From NCBI GenBank assembly GCA_934754655.1, contig CAKVIC010000012.1, positions 20,424 through 84,423 of the forward strand: a stretch of DNA of 64,000 bases, written 5' to 3'. This DNA comes from an uncultured Candidatus Melainabacteria bacterium. GTDB taxonomy: Bacteria > Cyanobacteriota > Vampirovibrionia > Gastranaerophilales > Gastranaerophilaceae. Under the pieces are notes generated by a model, which saw nothing but the letters and a program-made list of their open reading frames with translations, did not search any database and was not told the origin of the DNA. The position numbers and the translations under genes are program-made. Shown in pieces: positions 16,133 through 24,907 of the stretch (position 1 is its first letter; every line of letters begins with the position of its first letter).

Positions 16133-16429
16133 ATGCAAAACATTCCGGGAAATTCATCTTCTATACGAACAATGTACGATGCTCAACGTATGCGAAATAG
16201 AAAGCGTGATTTAGATAGAAAAAAACTAGAATTGTCTATGAAAGGATTGGAACAAAATCATAAAAAAGAAAATATACCACCAGCAAATGAAACTGATATA
16301 AAAGATGTGAAGGGCATTTTAGAAAATACTAAACGAAAGCTTGATAATTGTCATACAGATGAATATGAAGAAATCAAGTTAACGGAAGTTACGAAGAATG
16401 AAAAGCCTAGATTTGGCTTAGAAGAATAA
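16133..16429 (+). CDS. Small charged protein behind a sigma-28-like promoter
   Basis: A 98-residue hydrophilic protein of unknown function. The first ~50 residues are rich in Arg, Lys and Met and look helical (YDAQRMRNRKRDLDRKKLEL); the rest is acidic and lysine-rich with no hydrophobic segment. A strong AAAGGAG site lies just before the ATG. It is monocistronic: a perfect 17-bp hairpin follows. The promoter type suggests a role linked to motility or a late developmental regulon. Anti-sigma factor FlgM was considered because of size, but the conserved FlgM C-terminal helix pattern is not visible. Confidence 0.7.
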   Translation: MQNIPGNSSSIRTMYDAQRMRNRKRDLDRKKLELSMKGLEQNHKKENIPPANETDIKDVKGILENTKRKLDNCHTDEYEEIKLTEVTKNEKPRFGLEE

Positions 16430-16435
16430 TTTAAA

Positions 16436-16478
16436 TTAGTAACGAAATACGCATTAGTATAGCGTATTTCGTTACTAA
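16436..16478. terminator. Perfect hairpin between convergent genes
   Basis: A perfect 17-bp stem (16436-16452 with 16462-16478) around a nine-base loop. The sequence beyond the stem is T-richer on the minus strand, so it may terminate both the + gene ending at 16429 and the - gene ending at 16500. Confidence 0.75.
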
Positions 16479-16499
16479 TAATTGAGATTATAAAGCTGA

Positions 16500-17675
16500 T
16501 TATAGTACAGCTACAATATTTTTGATATTTTCGTTTTGAATATTGTTTAGTGCTAGAATTTTGTCATTTTCTGTCAAAAGTTGTTTTTCTTTTAATAAAG
16601 TTAGGGCTTTTAGAATAAGAGTTTGGTTTTTTGAATCTAGAAGCATTCTCAATTCTTCTGCTTCTTCAACGAAATCTATAGCGAAGAAAACAAAATCGCT
16701 TTCATCATATAATTCATCATACAATAGGCTATCAAGTTTTCTTGTATCAAATTTATCTAAAATCTTTTTAATGTTAAAAAATGCGTTTTTTGTATTTTTG
16801 TCGCAATCATACAAATATTCATCATTTTCAGCAATTTCATTAAACTTATCTTTTGCTAATCTTAATAATACAGCTGATGCGCTTGTTAATTCTTTTTGAG
16901 ATATGATTTCAAAAACATTTTCTAAATCATAAGATTGAATTGAATTAGGTGGAATAATATCGGGTATTGCATTAATTATATTACACAAAACTAAAATTGC
17001 TTTGTCGAAATCATGTTCTAGAAATTCTTCAAGCGAAATCAAAAATGGAATTTCTGAAGCTATATTTTCTGAAAAAGAGGATTTTTTCATAACTTCTATC
17101 AGCTTATCTAAAGTGTCATGAGCTTGGTAATTTACTAAAAACTTTACTGCGGAATGTTGCTCAAACTCATCTTTACTATTAAGTTTTTCAATAGCTTGAG
17201 ATTTAGAGATTTCATCATTCATGATAGATAACAATTCAATGGAGTTGAGAGCCAAAGGTTCATATTTAGAAAGTGCTGTACGTCTAATATCAGGTAAAAT
17301 AGTTTCTTGAAGTTCCTTGCTTAAATATGTGAAATATTTAACAGCATAAGCTTTTTGAGCATTATCTCCGTGATAATAAAGATTTTTCATCGTTTCAAAC
17401 AAATCTTCTCTTGCAAATGTATACAAAACTTCTGCGAACATTGAATCATAAGAATTTGAATAATGATTAAAGAAATTTATGATATTCATAAAATTTTCTT
17501 TAGTGCAAGCGTTTTGTATTCGTTGAGCAACATTATTTTTCACAAAATCAAATAAAAAATCATCTTGATTAACCAATTTGGCAAATAATTCAACATCAGA
17601 ATTTTCTACCAATGATTTTGCGACAACTTCATACTCAGAAGGATTTTTCCCTGTGAGTTTTTTTATTAAATCCAT
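16500..17675 (-). CDS. All-helical HEAT-like repeat protein, unknown function
   Basis: A 391-residue, acidic, leucine-rich protein that looks entirely helical. Repeated helix pairs of HEAT/ARM character are visible, for example KAYAVKYFTYLSKELQETIL, PLALNSIELLSIMNDE and EQHSAVKFLVNYQAHDTL, with the A-x-x-x-L and L-x-x-(L/I) spacing expected for such solenoids. There is no signal peptide or membrane segment, so it is probably a cytoplasmic scaffold. It starts 14 bp after the DprA-like gene and is probably in one operon with it. Confidence 0.65.
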   Translation of the reverse strand: MDLIKKLTGKNPSEYEVVAKSLVENSDVELFAKLVNQDDFLFDFVKNNVAQRIQNACTKENFMNIINFFNHYSNSYDSMFAEVLYTFAREDLFETMKNLYYHGDNAQKAYAVKYFTYLSKELQETILPDIRRTALSKYEPLALNSIELLSIMNDEISKSQAIEKLNSKDEFEQHSAVKFLVNYQAHDTLDKLIEVMKKSSFSENIASEIPFLISLEEFLEHDFDKAILVLCNIINAIPDIIPPNSIQSYDLENVFEIISQKELTSASAVLLRLAKDKFNEIAENDEYLYDCDKNTKNAFFNIKKILDKFDTRKLDSLLYDELYDESDFVFFAIDFVEEAEELRMLLDSKNQTLILKALTLLKEKQLLTENDKILALNNIQNENIKNIVAVL

Positions 17676-17689
17676 GCTAAATTCCTAAA

Positions 17690-18262
17690 TTAATCTAAAT
17701 AAAATACTGTAACAACTTTGTGATTTTCTTCTGCATACTCAACTGCGTTATGCAAAGTTTTACTTGTATGAGATAAGAAACAAATTAATTGATTACAATC
17801 GTCAATAATTTCTCTATTACAAACTCTTGAAGCATCAGCCAAAGTCATCATTGCTCTATCTGAATGTTCTACAATATTTGGAACGCCAATCAATTGATCT
17901 TGAACGTCAGATGGTTGTTGACCAATTGTTTGAGGTAAAATAACCTTTAATTTGTCAGGATTAGATTTCATTGCGCCTCTTATTGCTGCTGCATTTGTAC
18001 CGCAAGAACCGCCTGAAGTTATTATTGTATTACCTTGCAAAACTAAAGCTGTTGCAAGAGTTTCTATTATTTGTTGATGAGTAATTGCTAAATTACGTGA
18101 ACCAATAATTGCAATCCTTTTGGCGGGTTGTTTTATTGTTGCAAGTTCCATTGCTAATTCATCAATTGTGTCCGGAGCACTGTCTGCTTTGTCTAAATCA
18201 CCCATAGGAACCATAATAGAGGGTTGTTGTTCATCGCCAATAGAATCTAAAATTTCAATCAT
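17690..18262 (-). CDS. Short DprA-like (SLOG/Rossmann) protein
   Basis: A 190-residue protein built of one Rossmann-type SLOG domain, like the core of the DNA-processing protein DprA. It shows RIAIIGSRNLAITHQQII (about residues 50-67), then IITSGGSCGTNAAAIRGAM (about 82-100), NREIIDDCNQLICFLSH and a final strand KVVTVFYLD. DprA loads RecA on incoming single-stranded DNA during transformation. The SAM and winged-helix parts of classical DprA are absent. Stand-alone short proteins of this kind are common in Cyanobacteria. A ligand-binding role other than DNA is possible. AAAGGTGG precedes the start. Confidence 0.72.
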   Translation of the reverse strand: MIEILDSIGDEQQPSIMVPMGDLDKADSAPDTIDELAMELATIKQPAKRIAIIGSRNLAITHQQIIETLATALVLQGNTIITSGGSCGTNAAAIRGAMKSNPDKLKVILPQTIGQQPSDVQDQLIGVPNIVEHSDRAMMTLADASRVCNREIIDDCNQLICFLSHTSKTLHNAVEYAEENHKVVTVFYLD

Positions 18263-18353
18263 TGTACCACCTTTTTGTCAATTGCAAATAATAACTATTT
18301 TGTGTATGCTAGTGTATAATATACCATAAATTTACAGATTTGGGAATAGGGAA

Positions 18354-20915
18354 ATGGAAAATATTTTAGATAAACTTAATGAAGAGCAAAGAGAAGCGGT
18401 AAAAACTACGCAAGGACCGTTGTTAATATTGGCTGGTGCTGGAAGTGGAAAAACAAGAGTATTGACAACTAGAATAGCTTATATGATACAAAATGGCGCA
18501 ATAGCCGGTAAAATTCTTGCCGTAACTTTTACGAACAAAGCTGCAAGAGAAATGAAAGAGCGTCTTGCATCAATTTTGGGTGATAATATCGTTAAATATA
18601 TGTGGGTTGGTACTTTTCACAGTATTTGTGGAAGAATTTTGCGACAAGATATTGAAAATTACAAATTTCAATCAGGCAAAAAATTGGATAAAAATTTTAC
18701 AATATACGATGAAACAGATTCTTTAGCGGTGATAAAACAAGCAATAAAAAAACTTAATCTTGATGATAAAATTTATCAACCAAAGCTTGTAAAGTCAGTC
18801 ATTTCTAATGCTAAAAACAAAATGCAGGATGCGTATACTTTTGCAACTTTTGCGAAAGATTTTAAATCACAAAAAATTGCACAAATTTTTGAGCAGTACG
18901 AAAATACTTTAAACAATAATAACGCAATAGATTTTGATGATATGCTTATGCTTTGCGTAAAACTTTTGGAGCAAAATCCTGAAGTTCGCAAAAAATATTT
19001 TAATAAATTCCAACATATTCTTGTTGATGAATATCAAGATACAAATATTGCGCAGTATAACTTGGTTAATGCTTTATATACAAATCTTGAACCTCAAGTG
19101 TCAAAAGAGCGTTCTTTGTGCGTTGTAGGTGATGTTGACCAATCAATATATAGTTGGCGTGGAGCTGATTTTAGAATTATCATGAATTTTCAAAGAGATT
19201 TTCCTAATGCGAAAGTTATTAAGCTTGAACAAAATTATCGTTCAACTGCAAATATTTTGAATGCTGCTAATTCTGTTATCGAAAACAATGAAGAGCGTGT
19301 TGATAAAGTTTTATATTCTCAAAAAGGTGATGGTGAAAAAATTACTTATTACGAAGCTCAAGATGAGGCTGATGAGGCAAATTATATTGTTAAATCAATA
19401 GTTTCAACTTCTGATAATTATAATCAATTTGCAATTTTATATAGAACAAATGCGCAATCACGTGCATTAGAAGAAGCTTTGATTTCAGCAGGCGTGCCAT
19501 ATCGTATTTATGGCGGGCTAAAATTCTATGACCGTAAAGAAATTAAAGATATCATTGCTTATTTAAAATTGATTTACAATGTTAATGATTCTCAATCTTT
19601 AAAACGCATTATTAATGTTCCAAAACGTGCAATTGGTGAAACAACAATGAAGCATTTGCAAGAATTTGCAGATGTTAATGATATAAGTTTGTTTAGTGCA
19701 ATTTTAAATATTGAAGAAGTAAAAACAATAAAATCAGGAACAGCAACAAAATTAAAGGATTTTGCAACTTTGATTATGAAATTGCAGGAAGCGCAAACTA
19801 AATATAGTTTACCAGAATTTTTGTCGTTGTTACTTGAAAAAACCGGTTATTTACATGAATTGCAGGTTTCAAACAATCCAGAAGATGAAACTCGAATTGA
19901 AAACTTACAAGAATTTGTGAATGTTGCAAATGAGTTTGAGCCTGAGGAAGAAGACAACGTACTTGGTGAATTTTTAACACAAGTGTCTTTGGTATCTGAT
20001 ATTGATGGCATGGATGAAATTGCAAATAACGTAACATTAATGACTTTGCACGCGTCAAAAGGTTTGGAGTTCCCGATTGTATATATTGCAGGTTGTGACG
20101 AAGGAATTTTTCCTTCTCAAAGAACTCTTTTTGTACCGTCAGAATTAGAGGAAGAACGACGTTTGATGTATGTAGGAATCACTCGTGCTGAAACAAAATT
20201 GTTTTTGACAACTGCAAAACGTAGGCAAATGTGGGGTGAGTATAAATATTACACGCCAAGCAGATTTATTGAAGAAATTCCGGCACATTTGATTGATTCA
20301 GAAGTTTCTACGGAAAGTGAATTCAGTCACAGAAGTACATTTAAAAGTGCCGTTAAATCAGTTAAAGAAGGTAGTTATGAAAAACGTTATTCTTCAAAAC
20401 AAAATAATGTTTCATATAATTCAGATGGCTATGTGAAGCCTTCAAATAGTTTTGGTTCAAACTTCGTTGCACCAAATTCAAAATCAAGTTCTTCTTATGA
20501 TAAGAGTAAAGGATTTGGCTCAAATTTTGTTGCGCCAAAACAAAGTTCAAATACAACAAATGTTGTTAGAAAATCTGCAAATAAATCTTTTGTGGTAAAA
20601 AATCCTATAAATAAAGAAAAAGAGGATGAAAAGATTAAAGCATTTTTTGAAAATAATATTATGAAAAAGCGTTTAGAAGAAAAAAGGCTCGCAGATGAAA
20701 AATTAGCTGAAGAACAGAAAATAGCAAAAGAATTAAAAGATACAGCGCCACAATATTTCTTTAATGTCGGAGAACGAGTTTTTCATGAAAAACTTGGTAT
20801 TGGTCATATAACTGATGTTATTCAAATGGGTGAAAATACTATGTATACAATTGATTTCGGCAAATTAGGACAAAAAGCAATGGATGCAGGTTATGCACAT
20901 TTGAAAAAGTTTTAG
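18354..20915 (+). CDS. pcrA: UvrD/PcrA/Rep-family DNA helicase
   Basis: An 853-residue superfamily 1A 3'-5' helicase for repair and replication restart. Seen are motif I LAGAGSGKTRVLTTRIAYM (about residue 28), the TFHSICGRILR motif, motif II VDEYQDT (about 224), motif III GDVDQSIYSWRGAD, motif IV NYRSTANILNAA, motif V TLHASKGLEFPIVY and motif VI RRLMYVGITRAE. A low-complexity Ser/Asn linker (about 660-760) with repeats of FGSNFVAP leads to a Lys/Glu-rich helix and a C-terminal Tudor-like module (GERVFHEKLGIGHI), which in PcrA can bind RNA polymerase. The DUF1836 gene follows after 12 bp. Confidence 0.95.
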   Translation: MENILDKLNEEQREAVKTTQGPLLILAGAGSGKTRVLTTRIAYMIQNGAIAGKILAVTFTNKAAREMKERLASILGDNIVKYMWVGTFHSICGRILRQDIENYKFQSGKKLDKNFTIYDETDSLAVIKQAIKKLNLDDKIYQPKLVKSVISNAKNKMQDAYTFATFAKDFKSQKIAQIFEQYENTLNNNNAIDFDDMLMLCVKLLEQNPEVRKKYFNKFQHILVDEYQDTNIAQYNLVNALYTNLEPQVSKERSLCVVGDVDQSIYSWRGADFRIIMNFQRDFPNAKVIKLEQNYRSTANILNAANSVIENNEERVDKVLYSQKGDGEKITYYEAQDEADEANYIVKSIVSTSDNYNQFAILYRTNAQSRALEEALISAGVPYRIYGGLKFYDRKEIKDIIAYLKLIYNVNDSQSLKRIINVPKRAIGETTMKHLQEFADVNDISLFSAILNIEEVKTIKSGTATKLKDFATLIMKLQEAQTKYSLPEFLSLLLEKTGYLHELQVSNNPEDETRIENLQEFVNVANEFEPEEEDNVLGEFLTQVSLVSDIDGMDEIANNVTLMTLHASKGLEFPIVYIAGCDEGIFPSQRTLFVPSELEEERRLMYVGITRAETKLFLTTAKRRQMWGEYKYYTPSRFIEEIPAHLIDSEVSTESEFSHRSTFKSAVKSVKEGSYEKRYSSKQNNVSYNSDGYVKPSNSFGSNFVAPNSKSSSSYDKSKGFGSNFVAPKQSSNTTNVVRKSANKSFVVKNPINKEKEDEKIKAFFENNIMKKRLEEKRLADEKLAEEQKIAKELKDTAPQYFFNVGERVFHEKLGIGHITDVIQMGENTMYTIDFGKLGQKAMDAGYAHLKKF

Positions 20916-20927
20916 GAGAAATTAAGG

Positions 20928-21461
20928 ATGAAAAATAGTAGCAATTTATTAAATTACCGTTGCCCACGCTATGAAGAATTGACTAAAATTCCTATGTATA
21001 TGGAACAGCTTATTCAAACGCTTGATAAGTATTTACAGCCGTTTGAAGTTCCGGGTGAAGAAAAAACAATAACTGCAACTATGGTTAATAATTATGTTAA
21101 ACATAAAATTATTTCTCCGCCAACTAATAAAAAATATTCAGAAAGTCATATAATGTATTTAATCGTGATTGGAATTTTAAAATCAGTATTAAATATATCA
21201 GAAATCGGCATGGTTATAAAAATGCAAATTGAACAATATCCAATTCAGGTAGCGTTTGATTTTTTTGCAATTGAACTTGAAAACTCTTTGAAAGTAACTT
21301 TTGGTACACGAGATTTTGCGGAAGCAAATAGCGAAAAAGAAAAAACGCCACTATCAAAATTGGTTCGTTCAGCGCTTTTATCTTTTGCAAACAAAGTTTA
21401 TGTCAAAAAAAATATTTATCTTGATTATCAAGAGTATCAAGAAAAACTAAAAGCGCTTTAA
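20928..21461 (+). CDS. DUF1836-type protein
   Basis: A 177-residue soluble protein. The stretch TATMVNNYVKHKIISPPTNK with YSESHIMYLIVIGILKSVL and ISEIGMVIKM (about residues 45-95) matches what I recall of DUF1836, a helix-turn-helix-like domain widespread in low-GC Gram-positives with no known function. It may bind DNA like MerR-type regulators. An AGGAG site precedes the ATG, and it is 12 bp downstream of pcrA, so it is probably co-transcribed. Confidence 0.65.
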   Translation: MKNSSNLLNYRCPRYEELTKIPMYMEQLIQTLDKYLQPFEVPGEEKTITATMVNNYVKHKIISPPTNKKYSESHIMYLIVIGILKSVLNISEIGMVIKMQIEQYPIQVAFDFFAIELENSLKVTFGTRDFAEANSEKEKTPLSKLVRSALLSFANKVYVKKNIYLDYQEYQEKLKAL

Positions 21462-21497
21462 GTCGCTTGTGAATTCAAAAAAGTTTTTTCTTAAGTC

Positions 21498-23144
21498 CTA
21501 ATCAAACAATTGATATAGTCTTTGACGAATATCTTTGTCTGAAAGTTCCTCTGTGATTTTGTTTAAATCCAAAGTCATTTGATAATATTCAGCAGCATGA
21601 ACTTTATCGCCAATAGCTTGATATGCTCTGCCTAAATTGAAATATGCTAAAGTGTAATTTGGATTTATATTAACTGCATTTTGAAAATATTCTAAAGATT
21701 GTTTTGGGTCACCTAAACCATCAAGATAAACAACGCCTAAATTGTTTTGTGAAATTTCAAATTCAGAATTTAATTCAATTGATTTGTGAAAAGCAACAAT
21801 TGATTCTTCTAAATAATCTTTTTCCCATAATGCTAATCCTGTTTTGGCATAGGATAAATAATTTAGAGGATCAACAGAAATTGCATCACAGTAGACTTTG
21901 ATAGCTTTATCAATATCATTTTTTGCCATAAATAAATCACCCAAAGACAATTGAATATCAACATTGTTAGGGTCTAAAACAATACCTGCATTAAATGTAG
22001 TTTCAGCTGCTTCAAAATTTTCTAGAATTTCGGCATAAATTGCACCAAGCGCATGGCATACAATTGAAGTCCATTCTGAATCAGGGTTTAATTTAATTGC
22101 TTTTTGGTAATATTCAATTGCATCATCGTATAATTCAGCTTTAACAAAGGCAAAAGCTAAAGAGTTGTTATAGTATGGATTTTCAGGATTTGTTTCTTGA
22201 GCCAATTTGAAGGCTGAAATTGCATTAATTTTATCAGCTTTTGCCAAGTATAAATGACCTAATTCATAATAAATCTTATCAAGGTCAATGCCAAATTCTA
22301 GTAAACTGTTGTAATAATCAATTGTAACATCAATTTTTTCAGGATGATAAGTTTGATTGATAGTTGCTAATTTTATTAGCACATTTCTGTCATAAGGGTT
22401 AGCTTCCAGTGCTCGTTTGTAGCATTCAATGCTTGATTCAACATCGTTACATTCTAAAGATAAATCCCCCATTTTTTGATAAAATAAATTTCCTTGTGAA
22501 GTTTTTTCTAAACCTTTTGAATAAGCTTCTAGAGCTGTTGGAAATAATTTCATTTTTTCAAACGCTTCACCAAGTGTTTTGTAAGAAAAAATTGAAAAAT
22601 CATTTGCTAAAAATTTGTAAAACATTTTTAAAGACGGGCAGTCCCACATTATCATCATGCTGCCCGAGATAAAATAATACAAAAATTTAACAATATTCTT
22701 TACCGGCGCTTGTTTCCCTTGTATTCTATTTAACAAAATTTTTGATAAAAATAAACGAGGACGCGCAGAATTTTTTCCAGATTGAGATATAGCCATAGAA
22801 AATTCTTTTTCTGCTTCATCAAAGTTGCCGTTTAAACTTTGAAAATATCCTGTATAAATATGCGCATTAGGGTTCATTGGCTCTAAACTTACTGCAGTTT
22901 TGCATTGTTCAATAGCTCCATCGACAGTAATTTGCCCTTTTATCAAAAGCAAACTCGCAAGTCTATAATAAGATTCAGAAAGTTCTGGTTTTGTTTTTAT
23001 TGCGTCAACGTAATATTCGATTGCTTTTTCTAAATCTGAATCTTGTTGTTTTATTAAAAATTTTTCATGAAAAGCTCTTGCTTTTTCCAGTAAACAATCT
23101 ATACCACTTAATTGTGGTGCCATTGGGGTAAGTATTTGTGTCAT
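21498..23144 (-). CDS. Cytoplasmic TPR-repeat protein
   Basis: A 548-residue protein made of about 12-14 tetratricopeptide repeats with the usual A-x-x-x-(Y/F)-x-x-A and P spacing, for example YYRLASLLLIKGQ, DDAIEYYQKAIKLNPDSEW and QSLEYFQNAVNINPNYTL. A possible loop or helical interruption lies near residues 155-185 (KNIVKFLYYFISGSMMIMWD). There is no signal peptide, so it should be a cytoplasmic interaction scaffold; the partner is unknown. GGAG precedes the start. It is preceded by the terminator of gatA. Confidence 0.8.
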   Translation of the reverse strand: MTQILTPMAPQLSGIDCLLEKARAFHEKFLIKQQDSDLEKAIEYYVDAIKTKPELSESYYRLASLLLIKGQITVDGAIEQCKTAVSLEPMNPNAHIYTGYFQSLNGNFDEAEKEFSMAISQSGKNSARPRLFLSKILLNRIQGKQAPVKNIVKFLYYFISGSMMIMWDCPSLKMFYKFLANDFSIFSYKTLGEAFEKMKLFPTALEAYSKGLEKTSQGNLFYQKMGDLSLECNDVESSIECYKRALEANPYDRNVLIKLATINQTYHPEKIDVTIDYYNSLLEFGIDLDKIYYELGHLYLAKADKINAISAFKLAQETNPENPYYNNSLAFAFVKAELYDDAIEYYQKAIKLNPDSEWTSIVCHALGAIYAEILENFEAAETTFNAGIVLDPNNVDIQLSLGDLFMAKNDIDKAIKVYCDAISVDPLNYLSYAKTGLALWEKDYLEESIVAFHKSIELNSEFEISQNNLGVVYLDGLGDPKQSLEYFQNAVNINPNYTLAYFNLGRAYQAIGDKVHAAEYYQMTLDLNKITEELSDKDIRQRLYQLFD

Positions 23145-23273
23145 TTTTTCTCCGAAAATATCTACTGTAATTTTCCTGTATTTAATAAATCGGTTGTTAA
23201 AAAAAAATCTTTAGTCATTTTTTGAGTAAATCGTACAAATAGTTTATTTTTAATTTTTTTATTAAAAAAACGT

Positions 23274-23314
23274 AAAATCACCCTTATTTTTATAAAAGAA
23301 TTAAGGGTGATTTT
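23274..23314 (-). terminator. Intrinsic terminator of gatA
   Basis: A perfect 13-bp stem AAAATCACCCTTA/TAAGGGTGATTTT (23274-23286 with 23302-23314), followed by a T-rich tract on the minus strand downstream of gatA. Confidence 0.85.
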
Positions 23315-23345
23315 TAGTTAAATAATTATATTATTTTAATTAGAT

Positions 23346-24809
23346 TTAGATTTCTGCAAGTTTTGTGTAAACGCCACATTCTTGTTCAAATTTGTATGCA
23401 ATGTTAAATAATCTTTTTTCAGTTAATTGTGGAGTCATTATTTGTAAACCGATAGGCATGCCATCTTTATCAAAACCTGCTGGAATTGACATTGCTGGGA
23501 TACCGGCTAAGTTTGCAGAAATTGTCGCGATATCTGTAAGATACATTGCCAAAGGATCTTCGGTCTTAGAACCTAAATCAAAGGCTGTTGTAGGGCAAGT
23601 AGGTGAAATTAAAGCATCTACTTGTGAAAAAGCTTTAACAAAATCTTCTGTTACTACACGACGCATTTGTTGAGCTTTTTTGTAATAAGCATCATAGTAT
23701 CCTGATGATAAAGCGTAAGTTCCAAGCATTATACGACGTTTAACTTCAGGCCCAAAACCTTCCGCTCTTGATTTACAATACATTTCTAATAAGTTTTGAG
23801 CATTGTCTGTTCTATGTCCATATCTTACGCCATCAAATCTTGCTAAATTTGAACTGCATTCAGCTGTTGCTAGAATATAATAAATACCAATTGAATGTTT
23901 TAAATTAGGTAAAGAAATTTCTACAATTTCAGCACCAAGTTTTTTGTAAATTTCTATTGCATTCATTAAAGATTTTTGAACATCTTCAGCTAAACCTTCA
24001 GACATAAGTTCTTTTATTACGCCGATTTTTATGCCTTTTAAATCGTTTGTCAAAGTTTCTCTGTAGTTTTCGACAGGCAAATTCAAAGAGGTTGAATCAT
24101 GATAATCATAGCCAGATATAATTTCTAATAAAGCTGCTGCGTCCTCAACAGTTCTTGCAAAAGGCCCAATTTGGTCTAATGATGATGCAAACGCAATAAG
24201 ACCGTATCTTGAAACTTTACCATAAGTTGGTTTCATGCCGACAATACCACAAAAGCTTGCCGGTAAACGAATACTTCCACCAGTATCAGAACCTAGTGCC
24301 AAAGTAGCTTCGCAAGCTGCTACAGAAGCTGCTGAACCACCGGAAGAACCACCAGGAACTTTGTTTAAATTCCAAGGGTTATGAACTTTTTTGAAAGCTG
24401 AATTTTCATTTGACGAACCCATTGCAAATTCGTCCAAATTAGCTTTTCCAACTATTGGAATTAAATTATCAAGCAATTTTTGTGTAACTGTTGCATTGTA
24501 TGGTGATACGAAGTTCTCCAAAATTTTGCTTGACGCAGTTGTTTTTGAACCAATTAAGTTCATATTATCTTTTAGTGCTAATGGAACACCTGCTAAAAGT
24601 GGTAATTTTTCGCCTTTAGCGACTTTTTCATCAACTTGTTTTGCAGTATTTAAAGCAATTTCAGATGTTATTGAATTATAAGCACCTAATTTTTCGTCAA
24701 CAGAATTGATTCTTTCCAAGGTAGCTTTTACAAGCTCTGTTGCAGAAATCTCTTTATTTAAGATTGCATTACTTTGTTCTATCGCACTTTTTTTCAAAAT
24801 CTCTTGCAT
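23346..24809 (-). CDS. gatA: Asp-tRNA(Asn)/Glu-tRNA(Gln) amidotransferase subunit A
   Basis: A 487-residue amidase-signature enzyme, the glutaminase subunit of GatCAB, which converts misacylated Glu-tRNA(Gln) or Asp-tRNA(Asn). The Ser-cisSer-Lys triad is visible: Lys in GVPLALKDNMNL (about residue 79), cis-Ser in PGGSSGGSAASVAA (about 153) and the nucleophile in GSDTGGSIRLPASFCG (about 178). YGLIAFASSLDQIGPF is also typical. gatB and gatC are not adjacent. GGAG precedes the start, and a strong terminator follows. Confidence 0.94.
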   Translation of the reverse strand: MQEILKKSAIEQSNAILNKEISATELVKATLERINSVDEKLGAYNSITSEIALNTAKQVDEKVAKGEKLPLLAGVPLALKDNMNLIGSKTTASSKILENFVSPYNATVTQKLLDNLIPIVGKANLDEFAMGSSNENSAFKKVHNPWNLNKVPGGSSGGSAASVAACEATLALGSDTGGSIRLPASFCGIVGMKPTYGKVSRYGLIAFASSLDQIGPFARTVEDAAALLEIISGYDYHDSTSLNLPVENYRETLTNDLKGIKIGVIKELMSEGLAEDVQKSLMNAIEIYKKLGAEIVEISLPNLKHSIGIYYILATAECSSNLARFDGVRYGHRTDNAQNLLEMYCKSRAEGFGPEVKRRIMLGTYALSSGYYDAYYKKAQQMRRVVTEDFVKAFSQVDALISPTCPTTAFDLGSKTEDPLAMYLTDIATISANLAGIPAMSIPAGFDKDGMPIGLQIMTPQLTEKRLFNIAYKFEQECGVYTKLAEI

Positions 24810-24907
24810 AATATCTCCTTAGGGATAAAATAACTACTCCCTTAATTTTATATTCCTAAGTGTATTATAACAAAAACAAAAAAGTTTTGAAATTTTTACT
24901 ATCAAAT

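Noticed and set aside
16133..16429. The 98-residue protein as FlgM
   Set aside because: Size and promoter fit, but the conserved C-terminal sigma-binding helices of FlgM cannot be seen.
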